A stretch of 64,000 nucleotides of DNA from Amblyomma americanum (taxonomy: Eukaryota; Arthropoda; Arachnida; Ixodida; Ixodidae), in NCBI RefSeq assembly GCF_052857255.1, contig NC_135498.1, positions 89,570,257 through 89,634,256 on the forward strand, written 5' to 3'. Made by a program: the position numbers and the translations under genes. The notes beneath the pieces were generated by a model. That model ran no database searches. It worked only from the letters and a program-made list of their open reading frames with translations, and was not told the DNA's origin. Position 1 is the first letter of the stretch. Each line of letters begins with the position of its first letter. Shown here piece after piece: positions 21,100-32,999 of this stretch.

Positions 21100-23220
21100 A
21101 AATTAGTATACCGCTCCCGCCTAACAGTGCCTCAAATACTACACAATACCAATGCCAAGCCGTTTCAAGTCCTCTCCTTTAAGCTTTAGCCTTAACTTAA
21201 TGCCGAGATTTGATTTTTCAATACGCTCTCTTTTTGAAAGAAAGCAGTAAGAGGGACTTTCTGAGAGGAAATTCTCAGCAACTTATTCTACGCAATTGAG
21301 ATTCTACATTCACTACACAGAAAAGTGATCAACAATTTACTTAAGCTAGTGTTATGTTAACGCAACGATCGCGAAATTAGGTGCTCTGTTAACAGCAAAT
21401 AGACGGTTACACTGGCGCCTTCTCACAGCCACTGACCTACCTTCACCTGCTCTTGACATGCTGTGATAAACTTCGGAGAGGTTATGTAACCTTGACTGAG
21501 ACACACTTCCCCACTTCTCCGGTCAAGGGGACCGCTCGCAACGGAGTTTGTAGAGATTTTTGAGTCCTTTTACATATGCCTATTTTTAGCCTTGCTTCTC
21601 CTGACATTCTCTGAGCAGCTGATCACTTGTACCCTTACTCAACTGCTTCCCCCCCACCGAGATATACCCGAATAGAAATGATTTAAATGGCCACAGAGAT
21701 GGTGCCCCACCCACGCGCCCCAGAACACAAAAAACACTTACGGCATTCAGCCAGCAGCATGCACATAGGGGTCAGAGTGGCTGAAGACGTCGTAGCCGAC
21801 GAGATGCTGTCGTTCGGAGGACGTCGCCACATCCAAAGCAGTGATGCTGCGTGCAAAGACATTGCCATGCATTACGTGCAAAAATGTGTGCACAACGCAA
21901 GCTTATGAGCTTTCTGCTAATTAGGCTGCAATTACTATACCAGGGAATTATATTTAATTGTTGTATTGCACCTTATCTTCGACACAGTTTCCTGAACCGT
22001 AGGTTTAAAGACTATACGCACAGTTCTTGCGTCGTCTTTTTGAGGGCGCAGGCAGCATGCGGACAGTGGGACAGACCGGATGAAAGTTTTAAACAGACCA
22101 CTTGTTTACACTGTGCTGACCGTATTTTCCCTGCGTAAAGAGCGAGATATCGTGCGAAACCTACAAACATTATCGGTGAAGGTCCTTTATGCTTTATGCC
22201 ATTAACTGGGCACACAGATACACTGAGAATACAATAATCGGGCACTATACAATGTGCCCGGTACGATCACGAGGGTAAAGGATTTGTGCGTCCTTATCAA
22301 CTTCATCTAAGAACTGACCCGAATGAGAAGCTGAAAGCTCACGGGTCAGGTCGAAGTCGTAGACTTCGAAGCTGCAGCAGCCAATTACACCGACTGCGGG
22401 ACTAATGACTCTTACGGTTCCTTCTTGCGTGCCCAACGAAACTGTTTTTTGGTTCCTTCGGTTTTGTTACACATAAGCGGAAAATGCTATCATGCCTGAA
22501 TAATAAAAGTGTGCTAAAAATGCAATTTATGGCAGCCATGGACGTGGCATGGTGCCGAATGAGACAAGATCGACGAAGTCTCGCCTTTGTCGCTAACAAA
22601 AGCAGAATGCGGTCGCGCACAACGATGAGAAGGCGGTAAAGAGCATCACTAAGAATGTAGAGGGTGAGCGCCAGGACGCATCAATGAGCGAGAACATCCA
22701 TATCGGAACTTGTGAAACGGTTTCACCGCGGAGATGGCAAAACGAACAGAATGACTGGCACAATGCAAATCTTGAAAATCGATGGAAGATGCCGGGCGTG
22801 GCGCCTAGCTCGGAGACTCGGGAAAAGCCGGCGGCGATTCCAGTAGCAATTAGACCTGGCAAATTCTTATTGAATGCTGACGCCTTCCAATTATGATTCG
22901 TACTCTTGACGACTAATCATAGGGCTAACTTAAGTGCAGGAAACGTCCACGTGACGCAATAACGTGGCTCTTTTCAATAAATATCTTGTAAGCATTGCTT
23001 TTTGTAGGTCTGGCAATTTAGGATGTGTACACATTGCAAATAGGGCTTAACAAAGCAATGCTCTTCTGAGGATTAACTATATCACAAGTGCGCTTCGGAG
23101 CACAATGCCAGTGCTCTGCGACACACCATGCAGTGCAGGCGGTGGTGCCATTTGGCGCGTTTCAGGATAGTATGTTAAAGTGCAACTTCAATGCGACCTT
23201 TTCAACTGGGCCGACAATGC
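21100..23220 (+). repeat. Ancient tandem unit 1, left part (blocks A, B, C, start of D)
   Basis: This segment aligns by eye, with much divergence, to sequence farther right. Block A has CTCTTGACATG at 21,450 and GACGTCGTAGCCGACGA at 21,786, matching 33,490 and 33,817. Block B, at about 22,440-22,530, has TGCTATCATGCCTGAA, matching 28,617 and 30,413. Block C, at 22,560-22,860, has TCGCTAACA and CTTGTGAAACGG, matching 28,748 and 28,883. The start of D has CTCTGCGACACACCATGC at 23,114, matching 30,714. The big LINE interrupts D at 23,220. No common open frame is obvious. Confidence 0.65.
23211..23220. repeat. Target-site duplication, left copy
   Basis: CCGACAATGC, repeated exactly at 26,103-26,112 after the LINE tail. 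It defines the insertion limits. Confidence 0.9.
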
Positions 23221-25922
23221 ACAGATCGATCCGAGCATTGGAACCTACACAACCGGCTCGACGCGAAGTGCCGCCGGTCTCACAACCGACGCCTCAGAGA
23301 GTCGAGGGGGGCATATGTGCTTCCCTGGTGGCTGCCTGGGGGAGTGCCAGGGCGTGGCGTCTCTTCCGCTCGCTGCTGGAACCTCCCATACAACGGGCCC
23401 CTTACCTGGCCATCGCAGTGGCAGGGGGTCTCACCTACCAGCAACTGGCTGACAAGCTGGCAGAGGCCCTCCTCCCCCGGGAGCCTCCTCCTGCAGGGCT
23501 GTACCCAAGGCGGAACCGCCTCCAGCCAGCCTGCAGACACGCGGCGGACATCACGGCTGTCTGCTCTACGGCCCTCACGAGCAGTGCCCCTGGACCAGAT
23601 GGCGTCACCTGTTCCAGACATACAACGAGGTCTGGTCCACAGGCCGCCTGCCTGAGGCCTGGCGCACAGCCCTGGTGGTCCCAGTCCTCAAAGCGGGCAA
23701 GCCACCGGCCGACCTGTTGTCATACAGGCCGGTGTCTCTGACCTCGGTTCCTGGGAAGCTCATGGAATCCATGGCCTTGGGGAGGCTGAAGTGGATCGCT
23801 GCGGCCACAGGCTTCCTGCCCGAGCAGCAGTCCGGGTTCCGGAGACCCCGCTGTACTGCCTACGCCATAGCGGACATCGTGTACCACCTCGAGGATGCAC
23901 GCCACTCCCACCACGTCATCTGCCTCACACTCCTGGACGTGAAGGGGGCATTCGACAATGTCTACCATGAGGCGATCCTCGAGGCCGTGGACTGCCTTGG
24001 AGTCACCAGCAACCTTCGGGGGTACATCCGTGGGTTCCTGCAGGACCGGAGGAGCTGTGTCCGGTCTGGAGGTGCTACCAGTGCCAGGCTCTCACCAGAG
24101 GGGTTCCCCAGGGCAGCGTGCTGGGCCCCATGCTGTTCAACTTGGTGATGGCCCAGCTGCCCAGCTGCCTCCCAGATGGCCTGAAACTTCACGTCCGCAT
24201 TGCCATCTACGCGGACGACATTGCCCTTTGGTGTCGCGGACCACGGCGCCAGAGGGTTCAGGTCATCAGGAATGTACAACGAGCCATCACCAGGGTCAGT
24301 TCCTACCTAGAACGGGTTGGCCTGCAGCTCTCCCCCACCAAGTCGGAGGCCATGCTGCTCAACATCCGGCCAGGAGCACGCCCGGGAAAGACCTGCCTCA
24401 GCGTCGCAGGAAGGGAGCTCCCATGGCGGCACTCCTGCCGCTACCTGGGCTTCCTTATTGACCGCCACCTCACCTGGCGTCGAGCAGTCAAGGCGTTCTA
24501 CCGACTGGCAACCAGGGTCCGTGGCGCCATCCGGAGTCTCCTGGCTGGGGGGAACGGCGTCACCCCACAAATGAGGCCCCGGTTCTTCCAGGCTATGGCA
24601 GGGGCTCAGTTCCTGTATGCCCTCCAGCTGGTCCAGATGACCATCCACCAGCAGCTGGCCATCGAGCGATCCCAGAGGGCTGCAGTTCGTCTGTGTCTGG
24701 GACTTCCCCGTGGCTCCCAGGTCCCGGACACACTTGCAGAGGCCGGCGTGTGGCCCATGATGCTGCAGGCCCAGCGGACGGCACTCCGCCATGCTGAGCG
24801 ACTGCACCTCGCCCCAGACGGACGTCCCCTCCTGGAGCGCCTCCTAGGCCACCCTCATTCGCGAATGGGGAAGTTTGCCCAGGAGCTCGAGCAGCTGGTG
24901 GGTGGACAGCCAGAGCACCTTCCTCCCCCTCCACGACCGGACCTGGGCCACCTATTCAGGGTGCTCATGCCACCACGGGGCGCCAAGCCGAAGCGCCTCA
25001 CCCCTGCAGTTGGCCTCCAGCAGGAAGCAGCAGCGATCCTGGAGGAGGCCCTGGCCGGCTGCACGCAGCTATAAACGGAGGGGTCGGTCCTCATGTATGC
25101 CTGCCCGTCTGCTGCGGCTGCCTGCACCGCACCTTCGTTGGAAGAAAGCCGGCAGGCCAGACATCCGTCCGTGGCCAGCTCGACCACAGCAGAGCTGGCG
25201 GCCCTCCACCTGGCTGCCGACATCCTGGAGTCCCACCCCGCACTGCAGTCTGCAGCCATTCTGAGCGACTCCATGGTTGCCCTCCAGCTTCTGCAAGAGC
25301 CACGGAGCCGGCTGCCCGTCGTACGCAAGCTGGCCGCCAGACTGGACAACATCTGTTCCCGTGCCTCTCACTCTCCCTAGCCTGGATCACCAGTCACGTC
25401 GGAGTCCCAGGCAATAAGGAAGCAGAAGCCGTGGCCAAGGCTGCCCACGGAAGCTGTACCCCCTGCTCTACCGCTGTGGTGCCCCTGGATGTTGCCAGAA
25501 CCGTCACGGAGCGGCAGCTACTAATGGAGCACCCAGACCCCAGGGTTGCCCAAGAGACACACCCTCAACGCCTGCCAGATAAAGGGCTCACCAGACGGCA
25601 GAGGTCCCTTCTCCGGCTCCGCATCGGATGCTCCTGGACCGGGGCTAGGCTCCATCGCAAGGGTTTGGCCCTCACGGCGGACTGCTCCAGCTGCGGCCAT
25701 ATGGAGGAGACCACCGATCACCTCCTCCTCGATTGCCCTGCCTTGGCCACCCACCAGGCAAAGCTGGCTGCCTGCTACCGAGACCTGAGCCTTCCATATG
25801 ACTCGGCCAGTGCCCTCCTCTTGTCCACCGGTCCCAACGCTTCCAAAGCGCTCCGGGCTCTCCTAGCCTTCCTGGAGGAGACGGGCCTGGACGGCTATTG
25901 CCAGCCCAAAGCAGCTTACTGA
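23221..25922 (+). pseudogene. LINE ORF2: reverse transcriptase, RNase H and zinc knuckle, broken by frameshifts and a stop
   Basis: The protein would copy LINE RNA into DNA at a nicked chromosomal target. Visible in order: an RT lead-in with SSAPGPDGV (about 23,581-23,607); the fingers region with VPVLKAGKP and SYRPVSL (23,678-23,740); motif A LLDVKGAFDN (catalytic D near 23,936); motif B PQGSVLGP (near 24,103-24,126, split by a shift); and the catalytic YADD at 24,208-24,219. After a long thumb/connection region come the RNase H and a CCHC knuckle (CSSCGHMEETTDHLLLDC, 25,683-25,736). The frame changes near 23,608, 24,090 and 25,375. A TAA at 25,072-25,074 falls exactly where the first RNase H motif (YTDGS in relatives) should be, and the next residues read TEGSV, so the catalytic Asp is also lost. 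The last motif reads GNKEAEA instead of the usual Asp-bearing form. Clearly inactive. Confidence 0.93.
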
Positions 25923-26102
25923 CTGTCTGATACGACTGCGTCTCCCACCTCTCTATACTTCCCCTTTCTCTCCTTCCTTTAAAACTCTACCTATCCTTCT
26001 CTCTATCTGCACGCTGGCAGTGTTGGTGGCGCGGTAACATCAGTCACAGGCCCGTGCACTTTCCTTTCCTCTTTCCCTTTCATCCACTTACTACTACTAC
26101 TA
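23221..26102 (+). mobile_element. 5'-truncated LINE, 2,882 bp, with perfect 10-bp target-site duplication
   Basis: The insert lies between direct repeats CCGACAATGC (23,211-23,220 and 26,103-26,112). It is much more GC-rich than its surroundings, carries a decayed RT-RNase H reading frame, and ends in a pyrimidine-rich 3' UTR (25,930-26,090) with a (TAC)n tail at about 26,088-26,102. The endonuclease and the start of ORF2 are missing, as expected for truncation during target-primed reverse transcription. The domain set (RT, RNase H, CCHC) places it with RNase-H-bearing LINE clades. It interrupts block D of tandem unit 1. Confidence 0.95.
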
Positions 26103-27015
26103 CCGACAATGCGAACATACACAGTGAAAAAGCGGTTCGCTGGTCATAAAGGGCTGGATCGCGTTATTACTTAACACGTAATAAGTGGTTCAGGCTTATT
26201 TCAAGAACCAATGGTAGACTGAAAAATCATGATGTTATGAATCTATTACGCATAAAAATCCTGCCGCCTTCTACAGAGTGCATCTGGCCGCAACCTCCCG
26301 CTATAACACGCAGACTTATCCGCAGGCCATAGCAAGAGCCACCGGAGCGTTGCAGGTGATAGTGAGCGAGACTGTAAATTCATATGACCGTTTGAAATGC
26401 TCCTTACATCGCACTTACTTTGGGCGAGGAAGCCGGTCTCGACGCCCTCCGGTGGCACCCACATGACGATTGCACTTCGGAGCTTGGGCTGATTGACCCA
26501 GAGATGCTGCTGTTCCAAAAGGAAAACGAGTGCGTCAGTGTAAGAAAAGCTTAAAACATACACCAAAGAAGAATCGAATCAAGAAAACATGTACTGGGCT
26601 ATTTGAGAGATGTTTACAGCCAGAGTACGTTCCTTCACAACTCTTTACGCAGTGAGCATGTAGGGGCGAGCTTTCCTCAACCGAGAGGCGATAAAGAGAC
26701 ATTAGTTTTCAGCTGGCAGGTTTCGTATAGAATGGTGCAGGAGGATACATAAGAGTAATACCATTGCTGTGAAGATGACACTAATGACTTCTTTTTAATC
26801 CACCCTCAAATACACTGTAATCAGCCTTCAATGCACCCTAATCCCCTAATTCAACTTAATACTACAAAGACTATTCTTCAAACGACCACAATCCACCAGA
26901 ATGCACAATCCACCCGTATATGCGCGTTCTATATTGTAATTTGCACTGTTCAGTCAATCAGTTTTTGAACTGTTGCTGACAGCACACAACCTACACAATT
27001 GTTGCTCCATTAGCT
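26103..27015 (+). repeat. Ancient tandem unit 1, right part (rest of D, block E)
   Basis: It resumes after the LINE. GGTGGCACCCACATGACGA at 26,450-26,468 and its surroundings (26,425-26,480) match 30,822-30,870; AACCGAGAGGCGATAAAGAGAC at 26,679 matches 31,110 more loosely; TTTTTGAACTGTTGCTGA at 26,962 matches 32,663 (block E). Removing the LINE rejoins block D with the expected order. Confidence 0.6.
26795..26910. repeat. Degenerate short tandem (about 10-11 bp) repeat
   Basis: Successive variants of TAATCCACC, ATACACTG, CAATGCACC and CTAATCCCC occur with a rough 10-11 bp rhythm. This looks like a decayed minisatellite. It has no counterpart in unit 3. Confidence 0.5.
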
Positions 27016-27019
27016 GGAT

Positions 27020-29150
27020 TTTCTTTTTTTTTGTGAATCGACGAAGTGAACGAAAGTTCAGTTCGGATTCCCTTCGAGCTAGAGCTCCCGTTCAAAAATT
27101 CAACGGCCTCGGCGCTCCCGAAAGCAGTCTTCACTACTCGATGTGGCTAGCTGGCCGTTCCATTTGCCAACACTGAATAACGGAATTTCGACGTTACCGG
27201 GTATACGTCTTCTCAAAAGCAGCCGCATAGCAGCGGTAGATTATTATCGCTCTTTTCCTAGCAGTAACACGAACGCCCTTGACATCCGACGCCTCAGATA
27301 CTACACAAAAACTCTGATCTCAAGCTTCAGGCGTAAGTTAATTGGCGAGATTCAACTAGCTATTCTTGAAGAATAGCAGCAAGCCGGTCTTTCTGACCCG
27401 AGAGACTCCGCATTGCATTCGTTGTGTTCGGCGCCATTCGCCTTCTACCTTCCTTTACCATAACACTGATCATCAATTTAGTACAGCTTGTCTGACGTTG
27501 GTGCGCTGTCAAGCGCTGCAAAGCATCCCCCGGATTATATTTTAAGAATATGTCAACAGAAAATCGCTACAGTTGTAAGCCACCCCATACGCTAGATTCA
27601 CTTTTTTTTGCCTCAAAAACCAACCTGGTTTCCTGACCAATGGTTTGCATGCTCGCGCCCGATGTGAAAGTCCAGGGTACAATTACTGGTGCATTCGCAA
27701 GAAATTTTATTTTTCATTGATAGCGGGGTGGTGGCATACCGAAAACCTTCCTAGACAATTTAACATTCCACGCCAATGGCTGTGTGTAAAAATGACCACC
27801 CTTCCGTATCCGCCGCAACATGGAAGGGGGCTAATTTGGGGCTGCTTTCTAAGACGGGTTTCCATACATATGGCTGGAACGATGGCAAAGGTATAGATTG
27901 TGGACATGTAAAACATTGTCACGAATGACGAGTTGCAAACGCACAGATCGGGGCAGACAGGCTGATTCTTGAGCCGGAGAACGCATCATACGGTATGCGG
28001 GAAGAGAGACCGGACGGTGGAGCCAAGCTCGCCTCGCCTCGACGAGGAACCTGCAACATTGTAGGAGCGACGTCGTCAGAGGAGACCCAATGAAACCATT
28101 GGACACAGTAGGACCCTACGCGGCCGTAACTAATTGTATTCTTGGCCGGGCATTTAAATTGCTCCCAAACTTCGCATTTGTAAATACAGCACACGCTACA
28201 AGGTCTCCTCAGAGCTCTCAGGCGTAGCATGGAGTGGAAATTGAAGTGTTCGGTTGGTCGGCAAGTTTTTCCTAATTTTTCATAAGCAGGCAAAAAGGAA
28301 GACTTCCCGAGTGTGTCTTGCATAGATTTTTGCTGGAAGGGGCACCTTCACCGAGAACTAGGAAGAAACACTTTTAGTTTACTTTGGTGCCAATACTCCG
28401 CGCATGGCTTGGAGCATTATAGAGGTTTGTCTTCATCTGTGACGTAAGAAAATGACTGTGTGGATGCAGAAAAGAATGCCATAGGATCCTAGGGTCAGAG
28501 GTGCTGGTTCGGCGATGTCACGAATTTCTATTAATGGCAATGACAGCTTCTATGCAAGCCCAACAGAAGCAGGCTTTATTCGGACAGTCAAGTTCCGTAA
28601 TGCAAAAGCGGCTAAGACTATCCTGCCTGAAATACAGCGTCTACAACGTCCATAATGCTAAAGCTAAATTACTGACGGCTGTAAAATACGTCAGCCGAAG
28701 CAGTGCAATAATGCCCGAAAAGAAAATGTCTACGAAGGCTCGTCTATGTCGCTAACAGCAGCTGTATGCGGCCCCACACAAAAATGAACAAGTTGCCGAT
28801 TGCGCTTGTAAGACCTCAGAGGGACGGGAGGTATAAAAGGAGTTAATAAGGGAAAGCTTCGTGGAAAGCGCGCTCCTAACCTTGTGAAACGAACCGGCTG
28901 GAAGCATCGGCACCACGTAAAACACGAAAATCTGAGGACGCTGATCGTGCTGGCCGCCTCAGAGATGCTGGAGATGCCGGCGGCAATTGCACCGGATCTA
29001 GCGGAGAGGTCTTTCATTGGGGGGTGGGTGAGGCTGACGGCTAAAACGGCGTGCATTTACACTTTCACCGCCGTTACCACTGTTCTGCTGACTTTCGGTT
29101 TTCGAATTCCAGCCGCGTTTCCGGTCTTTGGAAGAGGTGCCTCCAATTAG
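27020..29150 (+). repeat. Ancient tandem unit 2 (short A, B, C)
   Basis: Block A is represented by TCAAGCTTCAGGCGTAAGTT and TCTTGAAGAATAG at 27,320-27,375 (matching 33,192-33,252). Block B runs 27,910-28,640 and matches 29,670-30,440 in order: GAGTTGCAAAC / GAGCTTCAAAC, GCTCCCAAACTTCGC at 28,162 and 29,910, GTGTCTTGCATAGA at 28,313 and 30,060, CTAAGACTATC at 28,612 and 30,410. Block C is at 28,730-29,100. Open frames inside it are not conserved between units. Confidence 0.65.
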
Positions 29151-31452
29151 TCGGAGGGCTTCACAGCAAATGTGCCATAGATGCAACCGGTAATTCAAAT
29201 ACTGAACGCCTACTCCAGGTTCACATCTTTTCGAGAACATGCAACACTGTACTGTGGCCTATGGTTTCTGTGCTCGCCACACAGTATAAAAGTGCTGCTT
29301 TCGATTGCCCGCAGCTTTGGAAGAAATCTAATAAGCGATACCACGGAGACGACGTGGTATTTTACATGAGCACTTTTGTAGTCGACGGCTGCGAGGTTGG
29401 TAGCAAATGAGACTTATAATTTTGAAAAACTGCTGACCGATCAACTGAACATGACATGCACAGAGAAATGTATAAAAATTCTGCCTCCCCTTCCCCGCCT
29501 TCCCCTCAAAACGAATGGCACCAGCCCCTTCATTCCCATATCTGGCCGTTTTTTTTTTACTTCGGTTTGTCATTGTTATTTTTCCCCTGGTGGGCCATCA
29601 TACGCTGCGGCCGTTATGATCACAAGAGTGTAGCTGCAACCACTGTGATGAAATTTCTTACAACAATTGTGGCGAAGTGACGAGCTTCAAACTTACAGAT
29701 CGGGTCGAACACGCTGACTTGGGAGCTGCGGAAGCCATCACACCGGTTGCGGTGAGTGGGGCCGGAGTGTGGCGGAAGTTTCTGGGATGACATCGAACCT
29801 GGAGCAGCACAGAAAAAGAACAAAGAGGAACGAATGGAAGCACTGGATCCGGAGTACGACGCTACGCGACCGTAACCAATCGCACTCTTGAACGGTCCTC
29901 CAAGGTGCTCCCAAACTTCGCCTTATAAGAGTGCAGGCAACAAGGGCGTGTCAAATCTCACAGCACGCAGCATGGAGTGCGAAAAGTGGTGCCCGATTTG
30001 TCGGCTAGTTGCAGTAGTAAATTTTGCATAGAAGGGGTAATCGGTTGACTGCCAGAGTATGTCTTGCATAGACATTAAGGGGCATTTTTACCGAGAATTA
30101 GGGACAAGCACTCCGTTTACTTCACTGGCACATCATGGAGCATGGCTATCAGCATTAAATTGACATCATCCGTGACGTAATAAGATTGTTACCGAGAGGG
30201 TACAGAAAAAAAGTTCAGAGGCCCCTAGGATCAGACGCGCTCGTGCTGCACTGTCCCGAATTATTGGTAATCGCGAATGAAGTTCCATTCGGGAACCCCA
30301 GTGAAAAAGTCCTTTTTTGGTTAGTCTGGGTATGGGACCGAGGGGCATGCGAAACCACAATTTCTGTTTGTTTTTTTCCCTCGACCGTCACCATGTTACG
30401 CAAAAGCTGCTAAGACTATCATGTCTGAAATACAGCCTACAATGCGCGTAATCGCAAAGCATTCAAAGCTGTAAAGTAGCCAGCCGAGGCTGTTCGTTGC
30501 CCGTTGAGACAATATCTAGGAAGGCTCGCCGCTAACGGTAGCTGTTTGCCGCCACACACAAAGATGAGTGGGCAGAGGAACGGGATGTACGAGGAAGCAA
30601 TCCTTGTCAATCAGTAAAAGCCTCGGGGAATGCACGATTCCGAGCTTGTGATACGAGGCGGCTGGAAGCGGCGGCATCACGAAAACATCGGCGAGAGTAA
30701 TATAACGTTAGCGCTCTGCGACAGACCATGCTAGTGCTGCGTTCCAGGTAATACAGTGCACGAATGTAGAAGTGCAAGGCCGTCTGCAATTTATCTTACA
30801 CAGGGCTTCCTTCCGGCGGAGAAGCCGGTCTTGACTTCTTCCGGTGGCACCCACATGACGACTGCACTTCACAGGCACAGGGCACCCGGCAGCGTTGTGT
30901 TGACACCGGCTCTTTTTTATGATTATGACACCGGGGGCGCCGCTTCTGCATCGCAACAAAGTAACGTGATTTAAAAACTTCACACACATTCCAACGAAGA
31001 TATGAATCACCAAACATTTCGACCGCACCTCTTCACAGATGTCTGCAGCTAGAGCAGAGTCCTTCACATCTGCATAGGCAGTGAGTAGCTGGCTGCTAGC
31101 TTAGGTCCACCCGAGAGGCAAAAACGGACACGAGATTATAGCTTTCAGTGTTTAGTTTCATTAGAAGTAATTGCAGGAGAGGAAAGCGAAGTGAAACAGT
31201 GAGGTACAGATTGGGTAACTGACACATGGGCAACTCGCATGGCGAGGTTGTGAGGCCGGTAGCGTTACTCCGATCTGCCGCGCGGTGTACAATGCATGAA
31301 AGCGTGGCAGACCCGTCCAGAGCAGGGAGTAAATGAGCGTTCGCTACAAGAGAACTGCGCAGCCTTCAAATATTGTAAAGGTTTTTAATGTAATGGTCAC
31401 TACCAAGTGTTAGTTACACTGTCTTCTTTTCTCTAAGAAAATTGTGTTGTCA

Positions 31453-32119
31453 ACAGACTTGTTTGCCGGGTTGGTAACTAACATCCCTGTTGGTAACTAA
31501 CAGACTATACCGCGTTGACTGCAGCTGGCCGCTAACTCTAATTTTTAAGCTAATTTATATCACCATCAATTTCCTCCAGTTGAAAACGTATGGCGACCTC
31601 TAAACAGTGGATGAAAATTAGTTCTGTGCGTTAAAAACCGACACCAACTGCGCACGACCTGTGTCACGCGTGTCCTTCCAGATAGAGTATTGCGCATGAG
31701 CTGCACAAGTTCATCCTCGCAAGAGACCAACGGTGGATAGACGTGCATGCACAGGGTGCACACGCGCAGAGAAGAGGTGTGAGGAGGTGCGGTCACGTGG
31801 CGTGTCGGAGTGTGCGCCCTGTGCATGCACGTCTATCTATCGTTGTTCTCTTGCGAGCACGAACTTATGCAGCTCATGCGCAATTCTCTATCTGGAAGGA
31901 CACACGTGAGACCGGATACGCGCAGTTGGTGTCTGGTTTTAACGCACAAAACGAATTATCATCCACTGTTTAGAGAGCGCCATACCTTGTCAACTGGTGG
32001 AATTTGATGGTGTCATAAATTAGCTTAAAAATTATAGTTAGCGGCCAGCTGCAGTGAACGCGGTGTAGTCTGTTAGTTACCAACAGGGATGTTAGTTACC
32101 AACCAAGCGAACAAGTCTG
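31453..32119. mobile_element. Fold-back element: 667-bp imperfect palindrome
   Basis: The left arm (31,453-31,785) and the right arm (31,787-32,119) are reverse complements along almost their whole length, roughly nine bases in ten by eye. The outer part of each arm contains the direct repeat TTGGTAACTAAC twice (31,471 and 31,490 on the left; the complement GTTAGTTACCAA on the right). The centre (about 31,770-31,800) is a short unpaired purine-rich loop. There is no open frame of note and no clear target-site duplication at the ends. The structure fits a fold-back or MITE-like DNA element. A transcript would form a single long hairpin. Confidence 0.9.
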
Positions 32120-32249
32120 GGATTGGAGCCAAATCTGCATACGAGGGCACACCGAAAAGCTTCTGCATCGATATTTTGGCCCCTACTAGGTTCTCCGCCA
32201 ACTGAGTTGAACTACGAAGCTCTACACCAATAAACAGTTCGCTCCTCTA

Positions 32250-32590
32250 GACGGAAGTCTTCGAAGTCGTCGACGTCACACAGATGAAGCCGTACTATGC
32301 CCACTAGCGCTTCAGGCGTGTCTACACCAGACGCCAGACATATGCGACGTCCCTTCTCACCCTGCTTCCCATTGCTGCGGCACCGAGTCGGTGCTCTTCA
32401 GAGAGGGGGAGTAATGCCACAGTTCGGCACATCCAGTGGCACCGTATTGCGGCCAAACTGTTTTACCTGGCTCTTGGCAAGCCTTGGACATGCTAGGGAC
32501 TAGTGCTTTGTCGTCTTCCTCACTTGAGCTCCCTGCAGTCTGGCTCGTCCCAGCACGTCTGAGTAAAACTGTTTTTCGCACGTAAACCGT
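32250..32590 (+). mobile_element. Possible LTR-element scrap (polypurine tract and LTR start)
   Basis: CTTCAGAGAGGGGGAGTAA at 32,397-32,415 looks like a polypurine tract and is followed by TGCCACAG, a plausible LTR start. The next 170 bases include a GAGTAAAA signal-like motif near 32,561. The preceding bases could be the Arg-rich end of a pol frame (32,320-32,395). No second LTR was found in the window. This call is weak. Confidence 0.3.
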
Positions 32591-32764
32591 TCTTTTGAAA
32601 ATATTGCAGCAAAAATACGTTCCCGCTTACACGAGTTTTATGTTGGATATTTCGCTTAGATGTTTGAACTGTTGTTGCTGATAGTACAGCCTAAAACCTT
32701 TATACTTTTTGTGCCATTCGCTGCAAATTTTATATTCGTAGATAAAACAAGTTTACAGGCAGAC

Positions 32765-32951
32765 TCCCATCACTCCGAGGAATCGTGGCAGTCTGCTCTG
32801 CTTAGCCCTGACTTTGCGACGCAGCGAAAGCTGATATCCCAAGCAAGAGCAACTGCGATGGACATTGGTGTCCTGAAATAAGGACTCCACCCAAAATCTG
32901 TATTTTCGCCTATCTATCCTACCTTTTTGGAATAAATGTTTTCTACTACTA
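32765..32951 (+). mobile_element. LINE 3' end (very short fragment)
   Basis: The frame ending at the TAA at 32,879-32,881 reads EESWQSALLSPDF and then an Ala/Arg-rich tail, the usual post-knuckle end of tick LINE ORF2. After it come a 3' UTR with AATAAATG (32,931) and a (TAC)n tail (TTCTACTACTAC, 32,941-32,952). The family resembles that of the 2.88-kb LINE by its TAC tail. The fragment sits inside block E of unit 3. Confidence 0.7.
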
Positions 32952-32999
32952 CACGTTTTGTTCCGTTTCCCTTCGAATTTGTGCTACTGTTCACCACAC

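Larger units (their letters stand above)
29670..32950 (+). repeat. Ancient tandem unit 3 (B, C, D, E) enlarged by insertions
   Basis: Block B is at 29,670-30,440, C at 30,500-30,700, D at 30,710-31,180 and E at 32,655-32,755. Between D and E it carries about 1.4 kb absent from unit 1, namely the fold-back element and an LTR-like scrap. E is followed by a LINE 3' end. Intervals between the named elements show no gene. Confidence 0.6.

Noticed and set aside
24307..24807. Long minus-strand and alternative-frame open stretches over the 2.88-kb LINE (also 23,280-23,621, 23,958-24,461, 24,855-25,352)
   Set aside because: They are shadows caused by the high GC content of the LINE. Only the plus-strand frames carry RT and RNase H motifs.
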